Made by a program: the position numbers and the translations under genes. The notes below the pieces were generated by a model. It was not told the origin of the DNA. It was given only the letters and a program-made list of their open reading frames with translations, and did no database searches. DNA of 64,000 nt, taken from assembly GCA_965249895.1 (NCBI GenBank), contig CBDFNC010000001.1, forward strand, positions 1 through 64,000. Reading direction: 5' to 3'. How positions within the stretch are numbered: the first letter of the stretch is position 1; every line of letters starts with the position of its first letter. Below, one piece after another: positions 8,342 to 17,616 of the stretch. The stretch comes from CBDFNC01 sp965249895. Lineage in GTDB: Bacteria > Pseudomonadota > Gammaproteobacteria > Enterobacterales > CBDFNC01.

Positions 8342-8971
8342 TTAACTCTTATTGCTCTGCTCTGGGTTATAGCTGCTGGGCAGAGCTCCTTCCCAAAACC
8401 AGATTCGGCAATAGTTGATCTTTGCCCTTTGTAGTTTATGGCGCTCACTTTCCGCCAGACGTTTTCTGGGGTAGGGGCCTAAAACAACCTTGTACCAAAC
8501 ACCACTTTTACCCTCAACGCGGCGAATAGTACTCGATACGCCCTGAAAGGCGATGTTCGCTTTTAATTGCTCTGCCTGCGACTTTTTGCGAAAAGAGCCA
8601 CATTGCATCTGATACGGTTTGGTAGGTTTAGTTTCTTTCGGAACTTCTACTTTCACTTCTTTCTTAGGCAGGGTGCTAATATAGTCCCACTTGTCATCGG
8701 GTTTTTCCGGCAGGCCATTGCTAGGTTTGGGCTCAGGTTTGCTCGGCTTAGCAGGCGTTGGCTTCACCTGGGCAATTTCAGGTGTTGGTTGTTGTCCGGC
8801 CGAGCCGCTGACTGAGTAAAGGAAATAGCCAAAGCCGCTGAGAGCGGCTAAGGCCAAACCCGCAGCAACAACAGGAAAGCGGCTGCGCGGGGCAGCCTTT
8901 GTTATCCTGGTGTTTTTGCGGCTTGTTGGTTTGCGCTTTTTTGGCTGGCTTCGGACATAGTCCCTTGCCAT
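8342..8971 (-). CDS. ftsN: Cell division protein FtsN (SPOR domain)
   Basis: Bitopic inner-membrane divisome protein that activates septal peptidoglycan synthesis. A short basic cytoplasmic tail (1-31) is followed by one membrane segment at about 32-54, a Pro/Lys-rich periplasmic linker (about 60-115) and a C-terminal SPOR domain (about 117-195, PYQMQCGSFRKKSQAE onward) that binds denuded septal glycan. At 209 residues it is shorter than E. coli FtsN but similar to other marine members. Its ATG overlaps the argS stop by one base, so it is coupled to argS. The order argS-ftsN-hslV-hslU is the conserved gammaproteobacterial one. Confidence 0.92.
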   Translation of the reverse strand: MARDYVRSQPKKRKPTSRKNTRITKAAPRSRFPVVAAGLALAALSGFGYFLYSVSGSAGQQPTPEIAQVKPTPAKPSKPEPKPSNGLPEKPDDKWDYISTLPKKEVKVEVPKETKPTKPYQMQCGSFRKKSQAEQLKANIAFQGVSSTIRRVEGKSGVWYKVVLGPYPRKRLAESERHKLQRAKINYCRIWFWEGALPSSYNPEQSNKS

Positions 8972-10719
8972 TACATGCGCTCCAGCGTCTTAATGCCAAG
9001 TAGATCCAGACCCTGTTGTATGGTTCTTGCGGTCAGCTGGGCTAACTTCAGGCGGCTTTGTTTCTGCTCTTCGGTGTCTGCGCTCAGGATTGGGCATGCT
9101 TCATAGAAACTGGAGAACAGGCCAGCCAGTTCAAATAGGTAACCACAAAGCAGGTGCGGGTAACCCAATTTAGCGACATTGTTAACTACTTCGCTGAACT
9201 GAACCAGTTTGGAAGCCAGATCTTTTTCCTGCTCTTGCTCCAGGGACACTTTACCTTGCAGCTGTGTGGGGTCGATGCCGGCTTTATTAAAGATACTGGC
9301 CACACGTGTGTAAGCGTATAGCAGATAAGGGGCCGTGTTACCTTCAAAGCTCAGCATATTGTCGAAGCTGAAGACATAATCACTGGTACGGTTTTTGGAT
9401 AGATCGGCATACTTAATAGAGGAGATACCAACCACAGAGCCGATATGGCGCAGCTCTTCTTCCGTCATGTCTTTGTTCTTAGTTTTAACCAATTCGTAGG
9501 CGCGAACTTCTGCTTCTTTTAGCAGATCGGCCAGTTTGGTCACCGTTCCGGAGCGAGTTTTAAATGGTTTACCATCGTCACCCATCACAGTGCCGAATGG
9601 CATATGCTCCAGGCTGGTGGCTGATTTTACAAAATCTGCTTTATGGGCAACCGTAAATACCTGCTGGAAGTGAAGGCCCTGGCGAGCATCGACAAAATAC
9701 AGTACGCGGTCTACATTCAGCTGGTTCTGACGGTAGCGCATGGCTGCCAGGTCGGTGGTGGCATACAGGAAACCACCGCCTTTCTTCTGCACGATAACGG
9801 GCAGTGGCTCACCTTCCTTATTTTTGAACTCTTCGAGGAACACACACTTGGCACCCTGATCTTCCTGTAGCAGGCCTTTGGCTTCCAGGTCGATTAACAC
9901 CTGGCTTAGGTCGTCGTTATAAGCACTTTCACCACGTACATCTTCACGAGTCAGTTTAACGCCCAGGGCCTCATAGATTTCCTGGCAGTGAGACAAGCTG
10001 ATTTCATTAAACTCGTTCCACAGTTTGTTGCAGTGTTCGTTACCGCTTTGTAGTTCAACTACCAGTTGGCGTGCGCGGTTGGCAAACTCTTCTGAGTCAT
10101 CGAAGCGGCCCTTGGCCGAGCGGTAGAAAGTTTCCAGGTTGGACAGGTTATTGACTATCTCTTCACCTTTGTCCTGCAGCTCTTCCATATACGCCAGCAG
10201 CATGCCGAATTGAGTACCCCAGTCGCCTACATGGTTTTGGCGGATAATATTGTGGCCCAGAAAGTCTAATGTACGAGCGACGGCATCACCGATAACCGTG
10301 CTTCTCAGGTGGCCAACGTGCATCTCTTTGGCCAGGTTAGGGGAGGATAGGTCGACCACGATATTTTGTGGATTTTCAACCTTGGTCACCGCCAGGTGTT
10401 CGTCGGCAAGTGCCACATCTATTTGCTCTTCCAACCAACTCGGGTTCAGGAAGAAATTAATAAAACCCGGGCCGGCAATATCTACTTTGATCACCAAAGA
10501 GGACTCCGGCAGATTCTCAATTATCAGCTTGGCCAATTCGCGCGGGTTTTTCTTGGCAGGTTTAGCCATCATCATGGCCAGGTTGGTAGCCAGGTCGCCA
10601 AACGCCTTATCCTTGGTTCGGTCTACTTGAATGCGTGGCTGTGCATCCTCTGGCAGGATTTGTTGTTGTTTCAGATTAACCACAGTCTGTTCAAGTAGTT
10701 GTTGGATATGCGCTTTCAT
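8971..10719 (-). CDS. argS: Arginyl-tRNA synthetase
   Basis: Class I aminoacyl-tRNA synthetase charging tRNA-Arg. The HIGH signature appears as HVGH in the stretch starting SSPNLAKEMHVGHLRST. The KMSKS counterpart is degenerate (FKTRSGT), as usual for ArgRS. The N-terminal Add1 domain (about 1-100) and C-terminal DALR anticodon-binding domain (about 460-582, ending in the typical GIKTLERM) are both complete. The 582-residue length is normal. The gene is followed with a 1-bp overlap by ftsN. Confidence 0.98.
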   Translation of the reverse strand: MKAHIQQLLEQTVVNLKQQQILPEDAQPRIQVDRTKDKAFGDLATNLAMMMAKPAKKNPRELAKLIIENLPESSLVIKVDIAGPGFINFFLNPSWLEEQIDVALADEHLAVTKVENPQNIVVDLSSPNLAKEMHVGHLRSTVIGDAVARTLDFLGHNIIRQNHVGDWGTQFGMLLAYMEELQDKGEEIVNNLSNLETFYRSAKGRFDDSEEFANRARQLVVELQSGNEHCNKLWNEFNEISLSHCQEIYEALGVKLTREDVRGESAYNDDLSQVLIDLEAKGLLQEDQGAKCVFLEEFKNKEGEPLPVIVQKKGGGFLYATTDLAAMRYRQNQLNVDRVLYFVDARQGLHFQQVFTVAHKADFVKSATSLEHMPFGTVMGDDGKPFKTRSGTVTKLADLLKEAEVRAYELVKTKNKDMTEEELRHIGSVVGISSIKYADLSKNRTSDYVFSFDNMLSFEGNTAPYLLYAYTRVASIFNKAGIDPTQLQGKVSLEQEQEKDLASKLVQFSEVVNNVAKLGYPHLLCGYLFELAGLFSSFYEACPILSADTEEQKQSRLKLAQLTARTIQQGLDLLGIKTLERM

Positions 10720-10992
10720 TTAGTTAAACCACCAATCATTTGCAATGATAAAAACCCTGCTGGATCCAGTCAGGAAGCCCAGTTTGGATCCAAGATAAAT
10801 CAGGGATTTTACATTTTTAAGTAGATGAAAACCAGAAGCAGAAGCGTCAACACCATAAGGCGCTCGATCTATTCAAAAGTCAGTCATATCTGTGTGCTAA
10901 ATGGCTTGATATTGTGTGCTGTTCTATGACTTGTGCGATTCAGCTTGATGTTATTGTATTTGAATAGTTAACCATGAAGGTGACAGTGAGAA

Positions 10993-11548
<556 letters not shown>

Positions 11549-11593
11549 GTCTTTTGCCTGTGTTAAACTCTGAAAAAACTTCAGGAGTGGCTT

Positions 11594-11878
11594 ATGTTTG
11601 GCAAAATAATTAAAGGTTTGTTTGGCGGCGGGCAAGAACAAAAGCAGCCGGAAGCTGTCGGCGAAGAGTACAAAGGTTTTCTTATTTACCCCCTGGCGCA
11701 AAATGAATCCGGCCAGTACAGGGTCGCGGGTCGAATTGAAAAAGAGCTCGACGGCGAGCTGCAAAGCTACAGTTTTATCCGCTCCGATCTGTGTATGAGT
11801 GCAGAGCAGGCCAATGAACTGATGCTCAACAAATCAAGGCAATTTATCGATCAGATGGGCGATCAGATCTTTAAATAA
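11594..11878 (+). CDS. HlyU-family protein
   Basis: Small 94-residue protein matching the PF10115-type 'HlyU' family: a GLFGGG-rich N-terminus, then EEYKGFLIYPLAQNESGQYRVAGRI, FIRSDLCMSAEQA and a C-terminal FIDQMGDQIF. The family is labelled a transcriptional activator of haemolysin, but it is unrelated to the ArsR-type HlyU of Vibrio cholerae, and its biochemical role is poorly defined. AGGAG lies 7 nt before the ATG. It is the first intact gene past the LysR relic in the argS-priA interval. Confidence 0.75.
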   Translation: MFGKIIKGLFGGGQEQKQPEAVGEEYKGFLIYPLAQNESGQYRVAGRIEKELDGELQSYSFIRSDLCMSAEQANELMLNKSRQFIDQMGDQIFK

Positions 11879-12028
11879 ATCGTATTCTTAATACGTATAA
11901 ACTCAATTATGAACAGGTTAAAGCCAGCCCACGGTGCTATCTGCTATTACTGGTGCGGGTAAAAACAAGAAACTTTGACGTGATGTTAAGATATACTGGC
12001 AAACCACAAAGCCGTCAGCTAATATATA

Positions 12029-12044
12029 CTGTATATACAAACAG
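12029..12044. promoter_or_regulatory. Candidate LexA (SOS) box
   Basis: CTGT (12029-12032), eight bases atatacaa, ACAG (12041-12044), preceded by TA. This is the canonical CTGT-N8-ACAG arrangement with the preferred AT-rich core. It lies 45 bp upstream of the chosen methyltransferase ATG, where bound LexA would block the promoter. No LexA gene is in the window, so recognition is inferred from the gammaproteobacterial consensus. Confidence 0.65.
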
Positions 12045-12088
12045 TGCTTTTGCTCGCAAGACACTTTAATGATCAAAGAAGAAAACTG

Positions 12089-13231
12089 ATGTTAACTGAA
12101 TCAATTACCTGCCAACTGACCGCGTCTAAGCTTCACCTTGTTAACGAAGGCACAGTGAAGCCTAGAAGCGTGGATTTTTTTGCAGGCAGCGGACTAGTTG
12201 CTGAGGCTATGAAAGACTTTTTTGATACAGTTTGGGCTAATGATATTTGCCCTAAAAAACACACAGTATTTGCAGCCAACCATTCGTCAGATATTTTTCA
12301 CCTGGGATCCGTTGAAGATGTAACCGGCGGGGATCTCCCCGATCACGAATTATCTTGGGCAAGCTTTCCTTGCCAGGACTTGTCATTAGCCGGGAATATG
12401 AAAGGGATCGAGGGCCAGCGCAGCGGCATGGTCTGGCAGTGGCTACGGGTGATGGACGAAATGAACTGTCGTCCGCCTATTGTTGTTGCTGAGAATGTGG
12501 TCGGTTTGATCTCTGCAAAGGCGGGTGAGCATTACCTAGCCTTGCATGAAGCGTTAAGGGAGAGAGGCTACACAGTTGGGGCGGTCATGCTTGATGCGGT
12601 GAACTGGGTTCCTCAATCGCGCCCCAGGGTGTTCGTGATTGGCGTGAATGAAGAGATCGAGTGCTCAGACTATAAGGCGGAGGGGCCAAACTGGGCGCAT
12701 TCCAAAGCACTTCGAAATATAGCGTCAAAAGCCAAAGATTGGGTCTGGTGGCGCTTACCCGAGCCATCCGACAGAGAGCAAGGTATAGAGTCTATTATTG
12801 ATTTTTCTCTGCCTTTCGATGATGAAGTGACTGTTAGTCATCACTTAAGTTTAATACCTGAAAGGCATAAACTTAAGCTCGACCAGGCTATTAAGGAAGG
12901 CAAAAGAGTCTTTCCCGGGTACAAACGGATCCGCAACGGTAAACAAGTGTTAGAGATCCGCTTTGATAGCGTCGCGGGCTGTTTACGCACTCCTTCAGGC
13001 GGAAGTAGTCGACAGCAATTAGTTATATATAAAGATGGCGTTTTGGGTACGCGGCTGCTGTCAGTGCGTGAGGCGGCAAGATTGATGGGGGCCGGTGATG
13101 AGTATGAGATCCCTGGCACCTTTAATCAGGGATATAAGGCAATGGGTGATGCTGTCGCCGTCCCGGCGGTGAGGCACCTTAGCGAACATCTACTGTCGCC
13201 GTTAGTCTACAGAGCCACTTATGGGAGATAG
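12089..13231 (+). CDS. C5-cytosine DNA methyltransferase
   Basis: Transfers methyl from SAM to cytosine C5 in a specific DNA site. Motif I is DFFAGSGL, the catalytic Pro-Cys of motif IV is in SFPCQDLSLAG, motif VI is AENV, motif VIII is QSRPRVFVIG, and a motif X equivalent GYKAMGDAVAVPA is at the C-terminus. A single target-recognition region lies at about 215-330. The ATG at 12089 is preferred over the GTG at 12044 because the latter lies inside the LexA-type box and adds residues not needed for the fold. 380 residues is usual for type II enzymes. A GIY-YIG nuclease gene follows 110 bp later and a vsr relic after that, giving a complete type II-like restriction-modification layout. The target site cannot be deduced. 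Confidence 0.9.
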   Translation: MLTESITCQLTASKLHLVNEGTVKPRSVDFFAGSGLVAEAMKDFFDTVWANDICPKKHTVFAANHSSDIFHLGSVEDVTGGDLPDHELSWASFPCQDLSLAGNMKGIEGQRSGMVWQWLRVMDEMNCRPPIVVAENVVGLISAKAGEHYLALHEALRERGYTVGAVMLDAVNWVPQSRPRVFVIGVNEEIECSDYKAEGPNWAHSKALRNIASKAKDWVWWRLPEPSDREQGIESIIDFSLPFDDEVTVSHHLSLIPERHKLKLDQAIKEGKRVFPGYKRIRNGKQVLEIRFDSVAGCLRTPSGGSSRQQLVIYKDGVLGTRLLSVREAARLMGAGDEYEIPGTFNQGYKAMGDAVAVPAVRHLSEHLLSPLVYRATYGR

Positions 13232-13342
13232 TCAGTTGGCTTACTCCTATTTAATTTCAACCTGTCCTATTATTATTATCACTTCTTCAAAACAAAGGAA
13301 ATATACGTTTAAATAGCTGCAACAACCCAGCTATGGAGAATA

Positions 13343-14038
13343 GTGCGAGTGATAGATTATGGAACACCCTCCTGTCCATTTGAGACAGATGAACTACGCA
13401 AAGCACTAACCACCTTTCTTGACTCCGAATTTAAAGGACAAAAAGTCGGAAACTACAAGTACGGTGTTTATGCATTCTTCGATTACGAACGTGAGCCAAT
13501 CTATGTGGGGCAAACATCTGAAAGCTTACGGACGCGAATTCGCAGACACTTGACTAACAGAAGAACGGATGCTGTAGCAATGTCTGTTCTTGATCCGATG
13601 GAAGTCTATGAGATCAAGGTTTGGCCGTTAGTTGAATTCAACCATGTGACGCAGAAAAAGCATAAAGAAAAGTATGAACACGTTCGTCGGCAGCTTGATG
13701 CTTTAGAGCGAAAAGTCCACGATAACGCCATTCAGGAATCCAAGTTTGGGGCCATTCTTAACGAAAAGGAGCCCCCAGTGAACGGAATTGACGTAGCTTT
13801 TCCCGAACTGTTTAGCGGCGTCATAGTAACGAATGAGGTGTTCAAGCTACGAAGCCACCCTGATTTCAGGATCGCGCGAAGAGCAGCTACGATCGAGGAG
13901 CTTTCCCACATTATCAGCGAAAGGAAGGTGAACACAGGTCTACGCCGCACCCTGGTGACGCAAGTGAAAAGATTGCAATGGCTTGCCGAACAAAGACTGT
14001 ATGCGATCGCTCCGGTTAGCGACGAAAACGACGTTTAA
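13343..14038 (+). CDS. GIY-YIG nuclease, probable type II restriction enzyme
   Basis: 231-residue protein with a GIY-YIG nuclease core at about 40-120. YGVYAFF and PIYVGQT give the two signature strands, and LRTRIRRH supplies the conserved arginine. A later ALERKVHDNAIQES segment offers a candidate metal-binding glutamate, and NEKEPP a conserved-looking Asn. Position directly after a C5 methyltransferase suggests the cognate restriction endonuclease, as in GIY-YIG enzymes of the Eco29kI/Cfr42I kind. Which subfamily it belongs to is inference. The start is GTG at 13343 with GGAG about 5 nt upstream. The remaining C-terminal half has no recognisable domain and may hold DNA specificity. Confidence 0.75.
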   Translation: MRVIDYGTPSCPFETDELRKALTTFLDSEFKGQKVGNYKYGVYAFFDYEREPIYVGQTSESLRTRIRRHLTNRRTDAVAMSVLDPMEVYEIKVWPLVEFNHVTQKKHKEKYEHVRRQLDALERKVHDNAIQESKFGAILNEKEPPVNGIDVAFPELFSGVIVTNEVFKLRSHPDFRIARRAATIEELSHIISERKVNTGLRRTLVTQVKRLQWLAEQRLYAIAPVSDENDV

Positions 14039-14104
14039 TAGGACGATTGGTCGTTATTCATGTCATAGGACCATATGGATCGTTATGAGCAATGACGCAA
14101 GCTA

Positions 14105-14646
14105 GTGGACCAATATAGCTCGGAAAAGCGTTCGGAGATCATGAGGCGGGTAAAAAGTAAAAATACCCGCCCAGAGATGCTAGCGCGTCGCTTAATCTAT
14201 GGTAAGTGGGTGAGTATAAGTTTTTAGAGATTACGTATGAATTTCAATCAGTGTAAATATACTGATTCGCCTAGTACTGCACGGCCTACCTAGATTGGTA
14301 GGTTGATTTAAGCCTTGGTGAACTTTTGCTTATGCACTTATGGGATACAGGTATCGATTACATCGCAAGGATTTGCCCGGGAAGCCTGATCTTGTCTTTT
14401 CTTCGCGTAAAAAGGTGATCTTTATTTACGGCTGCTTCTGGCATGGTCATGACTGCAAGCGAGGATGTCGGATACCAGAAGAGAATCGAGAAAATCGGTA
14501 AGAATAGGAAAAGGGATTTAGCCCATAGCCTTACGCTACAGGATATGGGTTGGAGTGTGTTAGTGATATGGGAGTGTGAGATAAGTAAAAGGAAACTAAC
14601 TGACTTAAAAGAAAAAATAACGTGTTTTCTTGATATATGTTATTGA
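14105..14646 (+). pseudogene. vsr: Vsr mismatch endonuclease, disrupted
   Basis: Very-short-patch repair endonuclease, which nicks T:G mismatches arising from deaminated 5-methylcytosine next to C5 methyltransferases. Part 1 (14105-14204) reads SEKRSEIMRRVKSKNTRPEMLARRLIYG. A 134-bp MITE-like insertion interrupts it at a TA. Part 2 (from 14341) reads MGYRYRLHRKDLPGKPDLVF and the catalytic-core GCFWHGHDCKRG. A second lesion, a small deletion with frameshift near 14490, removes the REYW region before KIGKNRKRD and GWSVLVIWECE, which run to the stop at 14646. The GTG at 14105 is the likely original start. The gene is inactive as written. Confidence 0.88.
14205..14338. mobile_element. 134-bp MITE-like element in vsr
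   Basis: Imperfect terminal inverted repeats, best over about 18-20 bp (left AGTGGGTGAGTATAAG, right end AGTGCATAAGCAAAAG when complemented), flanked by TA on both sides (14203-14204, 14339-14340). Removing the element and one TA (136 bp) restores an uninterrupted Vsr frame reading RRLIYGMGYRYRLHRK. A TA target duplication and short length fit a non-autonomous relative of IS630/Tc1-mariner elements. There is no coding capacity. Confidence 0.8.
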
Positions 14647-14672
14647 GTATTTGCCCTGAAAAGGAGGCTGTG

Positions 14673-16880
14673 TCATATAAAATCAGTTGGCTCTACATCC
14701 AATGACCAACGTACTTTTCTCGACTCTGGCAAGGCTTCTACTTGACTAAGGCAGCTGTTAAACAGGCCTGCGATTAAGGCTCTGTTAGGGGCTTGCACCA
14801 GGAGTTGCATACGGTATTTGCCGGCCCGGCGTTCCATTTGTGCCGGCATAGGGCCAAGTAACCAGATATCGGGATAGAGCTGCGTATATCCTGACAAGAT
14901 CCCTTGAACCTGGTTTAGAAACTGTTCGGTGCTTTTCTGGTTAGGGGCTTCTGCACGGATCAGAGCCTGGAAAGCAAATGGAGGCAATGCGGCTTCCTCG
15001 CGTTCAACCAGGGCGCTGTCGGCGAAATGTTGATAACCGTTATTGACCAGATCCTGGAGTAAATAATGTTCCGGGTGGTGGGTTTGTAAAACCACCTGAC
15101 CCGGTTTGCTGGCCCTGCCTGCTCGCCCTGCTACCTGGATAAAGAGTTGCGCCAGTTTCTCGGCGGCCCTGAAATCCGAGCTAAATAATGCGCTGTCCAC
15201 ATCGAGTAGGGCAACCAGGGTTACATCCGGAAAATGGTGTCCCTTGGCCAGCATCTGAGTGCCGATCAGTATTTTATATTTACCTTGATGAATATCGTCC
15301 AGGTAACCTTCCAGGCTGCCTTTACGTCTTGTGCTGTCTCTGTCGATACGGACCGTAGGGTAGTCAGGCAGCAGCCGGTTGAGGGTTTGTTCTAGTTGCT
15401 CAGTGCCAACTCCAGCTCCCACCATTTGAGTGGAGCCGCAGTCGCCACATTGAGGAGTAATTGCGCGCTGGGAACCACAGTGGTGGCATACCAGTCTGTT
15501 GTCTCCCTGGTGCACTGTGTAATAAGCATCACATCGCTGACAGTGGGCCAGCCAGCCGCATTCGTGACACATAAGCGCGGGCGCATAACCTCGGCGATTA
15601 AGAAATAACATCACCTGATTGCCCGCATTGAGATGTTTTTTCATCAACTCAATGAGCTGAGGTGATAATCCAGACTCGAGCCGGATATCTTTAATGTCTT
15701 GCAAGTAATGTCTGGCCAGTTGGGAAGTGCCAGCACGCTGACTTAACACCAGGTGGTGGTATTTACCTGACTTTGCGTTTTGCAGGGTTTCCAGGGAAGG
15801 GGTGGCAGAGCCCAGAATAATAGGCAGGCCTTCTCTGTGCGCCCGGATCACCGCGAGATCCCTGGCGTGATATCTAAAGGTGTCTTGTTGTTTAAAAGAA
15901 GAATCATGCTCTTCATCCAGGATAATAATGCCGGGGTTTTTTAGCGGCGTGAAAATCGCACTGCGAGTGCCGAGGACAATGGCGGCGCTGCCTTGCCTGG
16001 CGTGAACCCAGGTATCCAGTCTTTCCCTGTTATTTAAACCCGAGTGCACCATATAGATAGGTACATTAAACCGTGATTTAAACCTCTGTATGGTTTGTGG
16101 CGTCAGGCCGATTTCCGGCACCAGGATCAGGGCTTGTTTACCTTGCTTAAGAATAGGCTCCATTAAGTTAAGGTAAACCTCGGTTTTACCGCTCCCTGTG
16201 ACTCCTTCAAGGAGGTAGCAGGCAAAGTCACTGGTTCTGTTATTTACCGCTGAAATAGCCACGGCTTGTTCTTTATTCAGCTGAGGTTTCTCTTGTAATA
16301 GCGTGAACTCGTTCTGCCAGGACAGGTTGATTGCTTGCGCCAGCGTGGCCTTCTCAATGAGTTGTTTTTCTTTTAATGAGTTTAGTATGGTCGTGCTAAT
16401 GTCTGCCTGTTTCAGTTCGGTGCTGGTGCGGGGCTTAGTGTTAAGCAAAATTAAGGCTTTTTGCTGCTTGGTGGCTCGTTTAAGACTTTCAGGATCCGTC
16501 TGTTGACCTAGCTCTGTGGCCTGCCAGACTTCCGTCGCCTTTAGTTCCGGGATCTCTCCTTGCCGAAGTAGTATCGGTAGCGCCTGGGTGAATACATCAC
16601 CTATGCTGTGTTGGTAATAAGATGCGCTCCAGTTGAGCAATTCAAACAGTTTGTTCGGTAGCAGGGGCTTGCTGTCCAGCACCTGCTTAACGGGTTTGAG
16701 TTTTTCCAGCGGGAAATCACTTTCTTGTTTGATTTCCAGCACCAACCCAAGCTTAAAACTTTTCCCCCATGGAACTTCTACCCTGGAGCAGGGTGATACG
16801 TTCAGGTGTGCCGGTATCAGGTAATCAAAGCTGCGTCTTAATGGTACGGGCAGGGCGACACTGCAAATCCGGCTAGTCAT
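14673..16880 (-). CDS. priA: Primosomal protein N' (PriA helicase)
   Basis: 3'-to-5' DNA helicase that recognises stalled forks and reloads the replicative helicase. An N-terminal fork-binding domain (about 1-200) is followed by Walker A in GVTGSGKTEVYL, a DEEH box, and a zinc-binding insertion with paired cysteines (CHECGWLAHCQRC, then CHHCGSQ and CGDCGS). The helicase C-terminal motifs include QVAGRAGR. 735 residues is full length. It is divergent from rpmE, and the accessory island lies between it and argS, where these genes are otherwise near neighbours. Confidence 0.97.
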   Translation of the reverse strand: MTSRICSVALPVPLRRSFDYLIPAHLNVSPCSRVEVPWGKSFKLGLVLEIKQESDFPLEKLKPVKQVLDSKPLLPNKLFELLNWSASYYQHSIGDVFTQALPILLRQGEIPELKATEVWQATELGQQTDPESLKRATKQQKALILLNTKPRTSTELKQADISTTILNSLKEKQLIEKATLAQAINLSWQNEFTLLQEKPQLNKEQAVAISAVNNRTSDFACYLLEGVTGSGKTEVYLNLMEPILKQGKQALILVPEIGLTPQTIQRFKSRFNVPIYMVHSGLNNRERLDTWVHARQGSAAIVLGTRSAIFTPLKNPGIIILDEEHDSSFKQQDTFRYHARDLAVIRAHREGLPIILGSATPSLETLQNAKSGKYHHLVLSQRAGTSQLARHYLQDIKDIRLESGLSPQLIELMKKHLNAGNQVMLFLNRRGYAPALMCHECGWLAHCQRCDAYYTVHQGDNRLVCHHCGSQRAITPQCGDCGSTQMVGAGVGTEQLEQTLNRLLPDYPTVRIDRDSTRRKGSLEGYLDDIHQGKYKILIGTQMLAKGHHFPDVTLVALLDVDSALFSSDFRAAEKLAQLFIQVAGRAGRASKPGQVVLQTHHPEHYLLQDLVNNGYQHFADSALVEREEAALPPFAFQALIRAEAPNQKSTEQFLNQVQGILSGYTQLYPDIWLLGPMPAQMERRAGKYRMQLLVQAPNRALIAGLFNSCLSQVEALPESRKVRWSLDVEPTDFI

Positions 16881-17052
16881 AAGGGGTTGGTTTCTCTATT
16901 TGAAGGTCTTTTATCAGTGAACTAGTTTACCGGTTTCCCGGCAAGGGATCAGCTGATTGAGAGTTGTTGATTATAATGTTGACGCAATTTCCTTCATTTA
17001 TGGAAATTTGTTGGTTTAAGTTACGGAGCGTTCATAAATTCTGCAATTTCCC

Positions 17053-17080
17053 TTGCTATCTGAACTGGTGATCCTATATT
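17053..17080 (+). promoter_or_regulatory. Probable sigma-70 promoter of rpmE
   Basis: TTGCTA (17053-17058), 16-bp spacer, TATATT (17075-17080), about 88 bp before the rpmE start. Chosen by eye and moderately strong. Confidence 0.45.
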
Positions 17081-17167
17081 ATTCGCAACCTTAAATTTGT
17101 GTTATTAACCATACGTGTGGTATCTGGCATTAGGTTCAGATGGCGACACGGCCTAAAGAGGTTCACC

Positions 17168-17380
17168 ATGAAAGCTGCTATCCACCCAGAATATGCCGCA
17201 CTTAAAGCTACTTGTTCTTGCGGTAACGTATTCGAAACTCGTTCTACACTAGGTAAAGACCTGACTCTGGACGTATGTAGCAAATGTCACCCATTCTACA
17301 CTGGCACACAGCGTGTTGTAGATACCGGTGGTCGTATCGACAAATTCAAGAAACGTTTCGCAGTACTGGGTAAGAAGTAA
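17168..17380 (+). CDS. rpmE: Ribosomal protein L31 (bL31, zinc form)
   Basis: 70-residue 50S protein at the central protuberance/intersubunit bridge. Begins MKAAIHPEY and carries the zinc-ribbon cysteines CSC at 16-18 and CSKC near 37-40, so it is the zinc-containing C+ paralogue rather than the zinc-free form. The ATG at 17168 is preferred over the upstream in-frame codon at 17099, as it matches all L31 N-termini and has AGAGG before it. Divergent from priA and followed by its own terminator. Confidence 0.97.
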   Translation: MKAAIHPEYAALKATCSCGNVFETRSTLGKDLTLDVCSKCHPFYTGTQRVVDTGGRIDKFKKRFAVLGKK

Positions 17381-17430
17381 GACTTCTTCCTGTATCCGGC
17401 AACTTAATTGCCGTGAAATGTTAACAAAAG

Positions 17431-17452
17431 GGCGCTGTTTAGCGCCTTTTTT
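17431..17452 (+). terminator. Rho-independent terminator of rpmE
   Basis: GGCGCT-GTTT-AGCGCC stem-loop followed by six T residues, 50 bp after the rpmE stop. Confidence 0.92.
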
Positions 17453-17616
17453 GTATCTGCTGAAAAATCCTCCTTATTGGCTGCTGTCTAAGCCATAAAT
17501 AATAATTTCCAATTTGTTAACATTCCTCTGGTGAATGGATGAGAACTTGATTATCATCGCATTTTTACCCTTGCCTACTATAACTCAATCCCGAAAAGGG
17601 ATAACGGAACGCCAAA

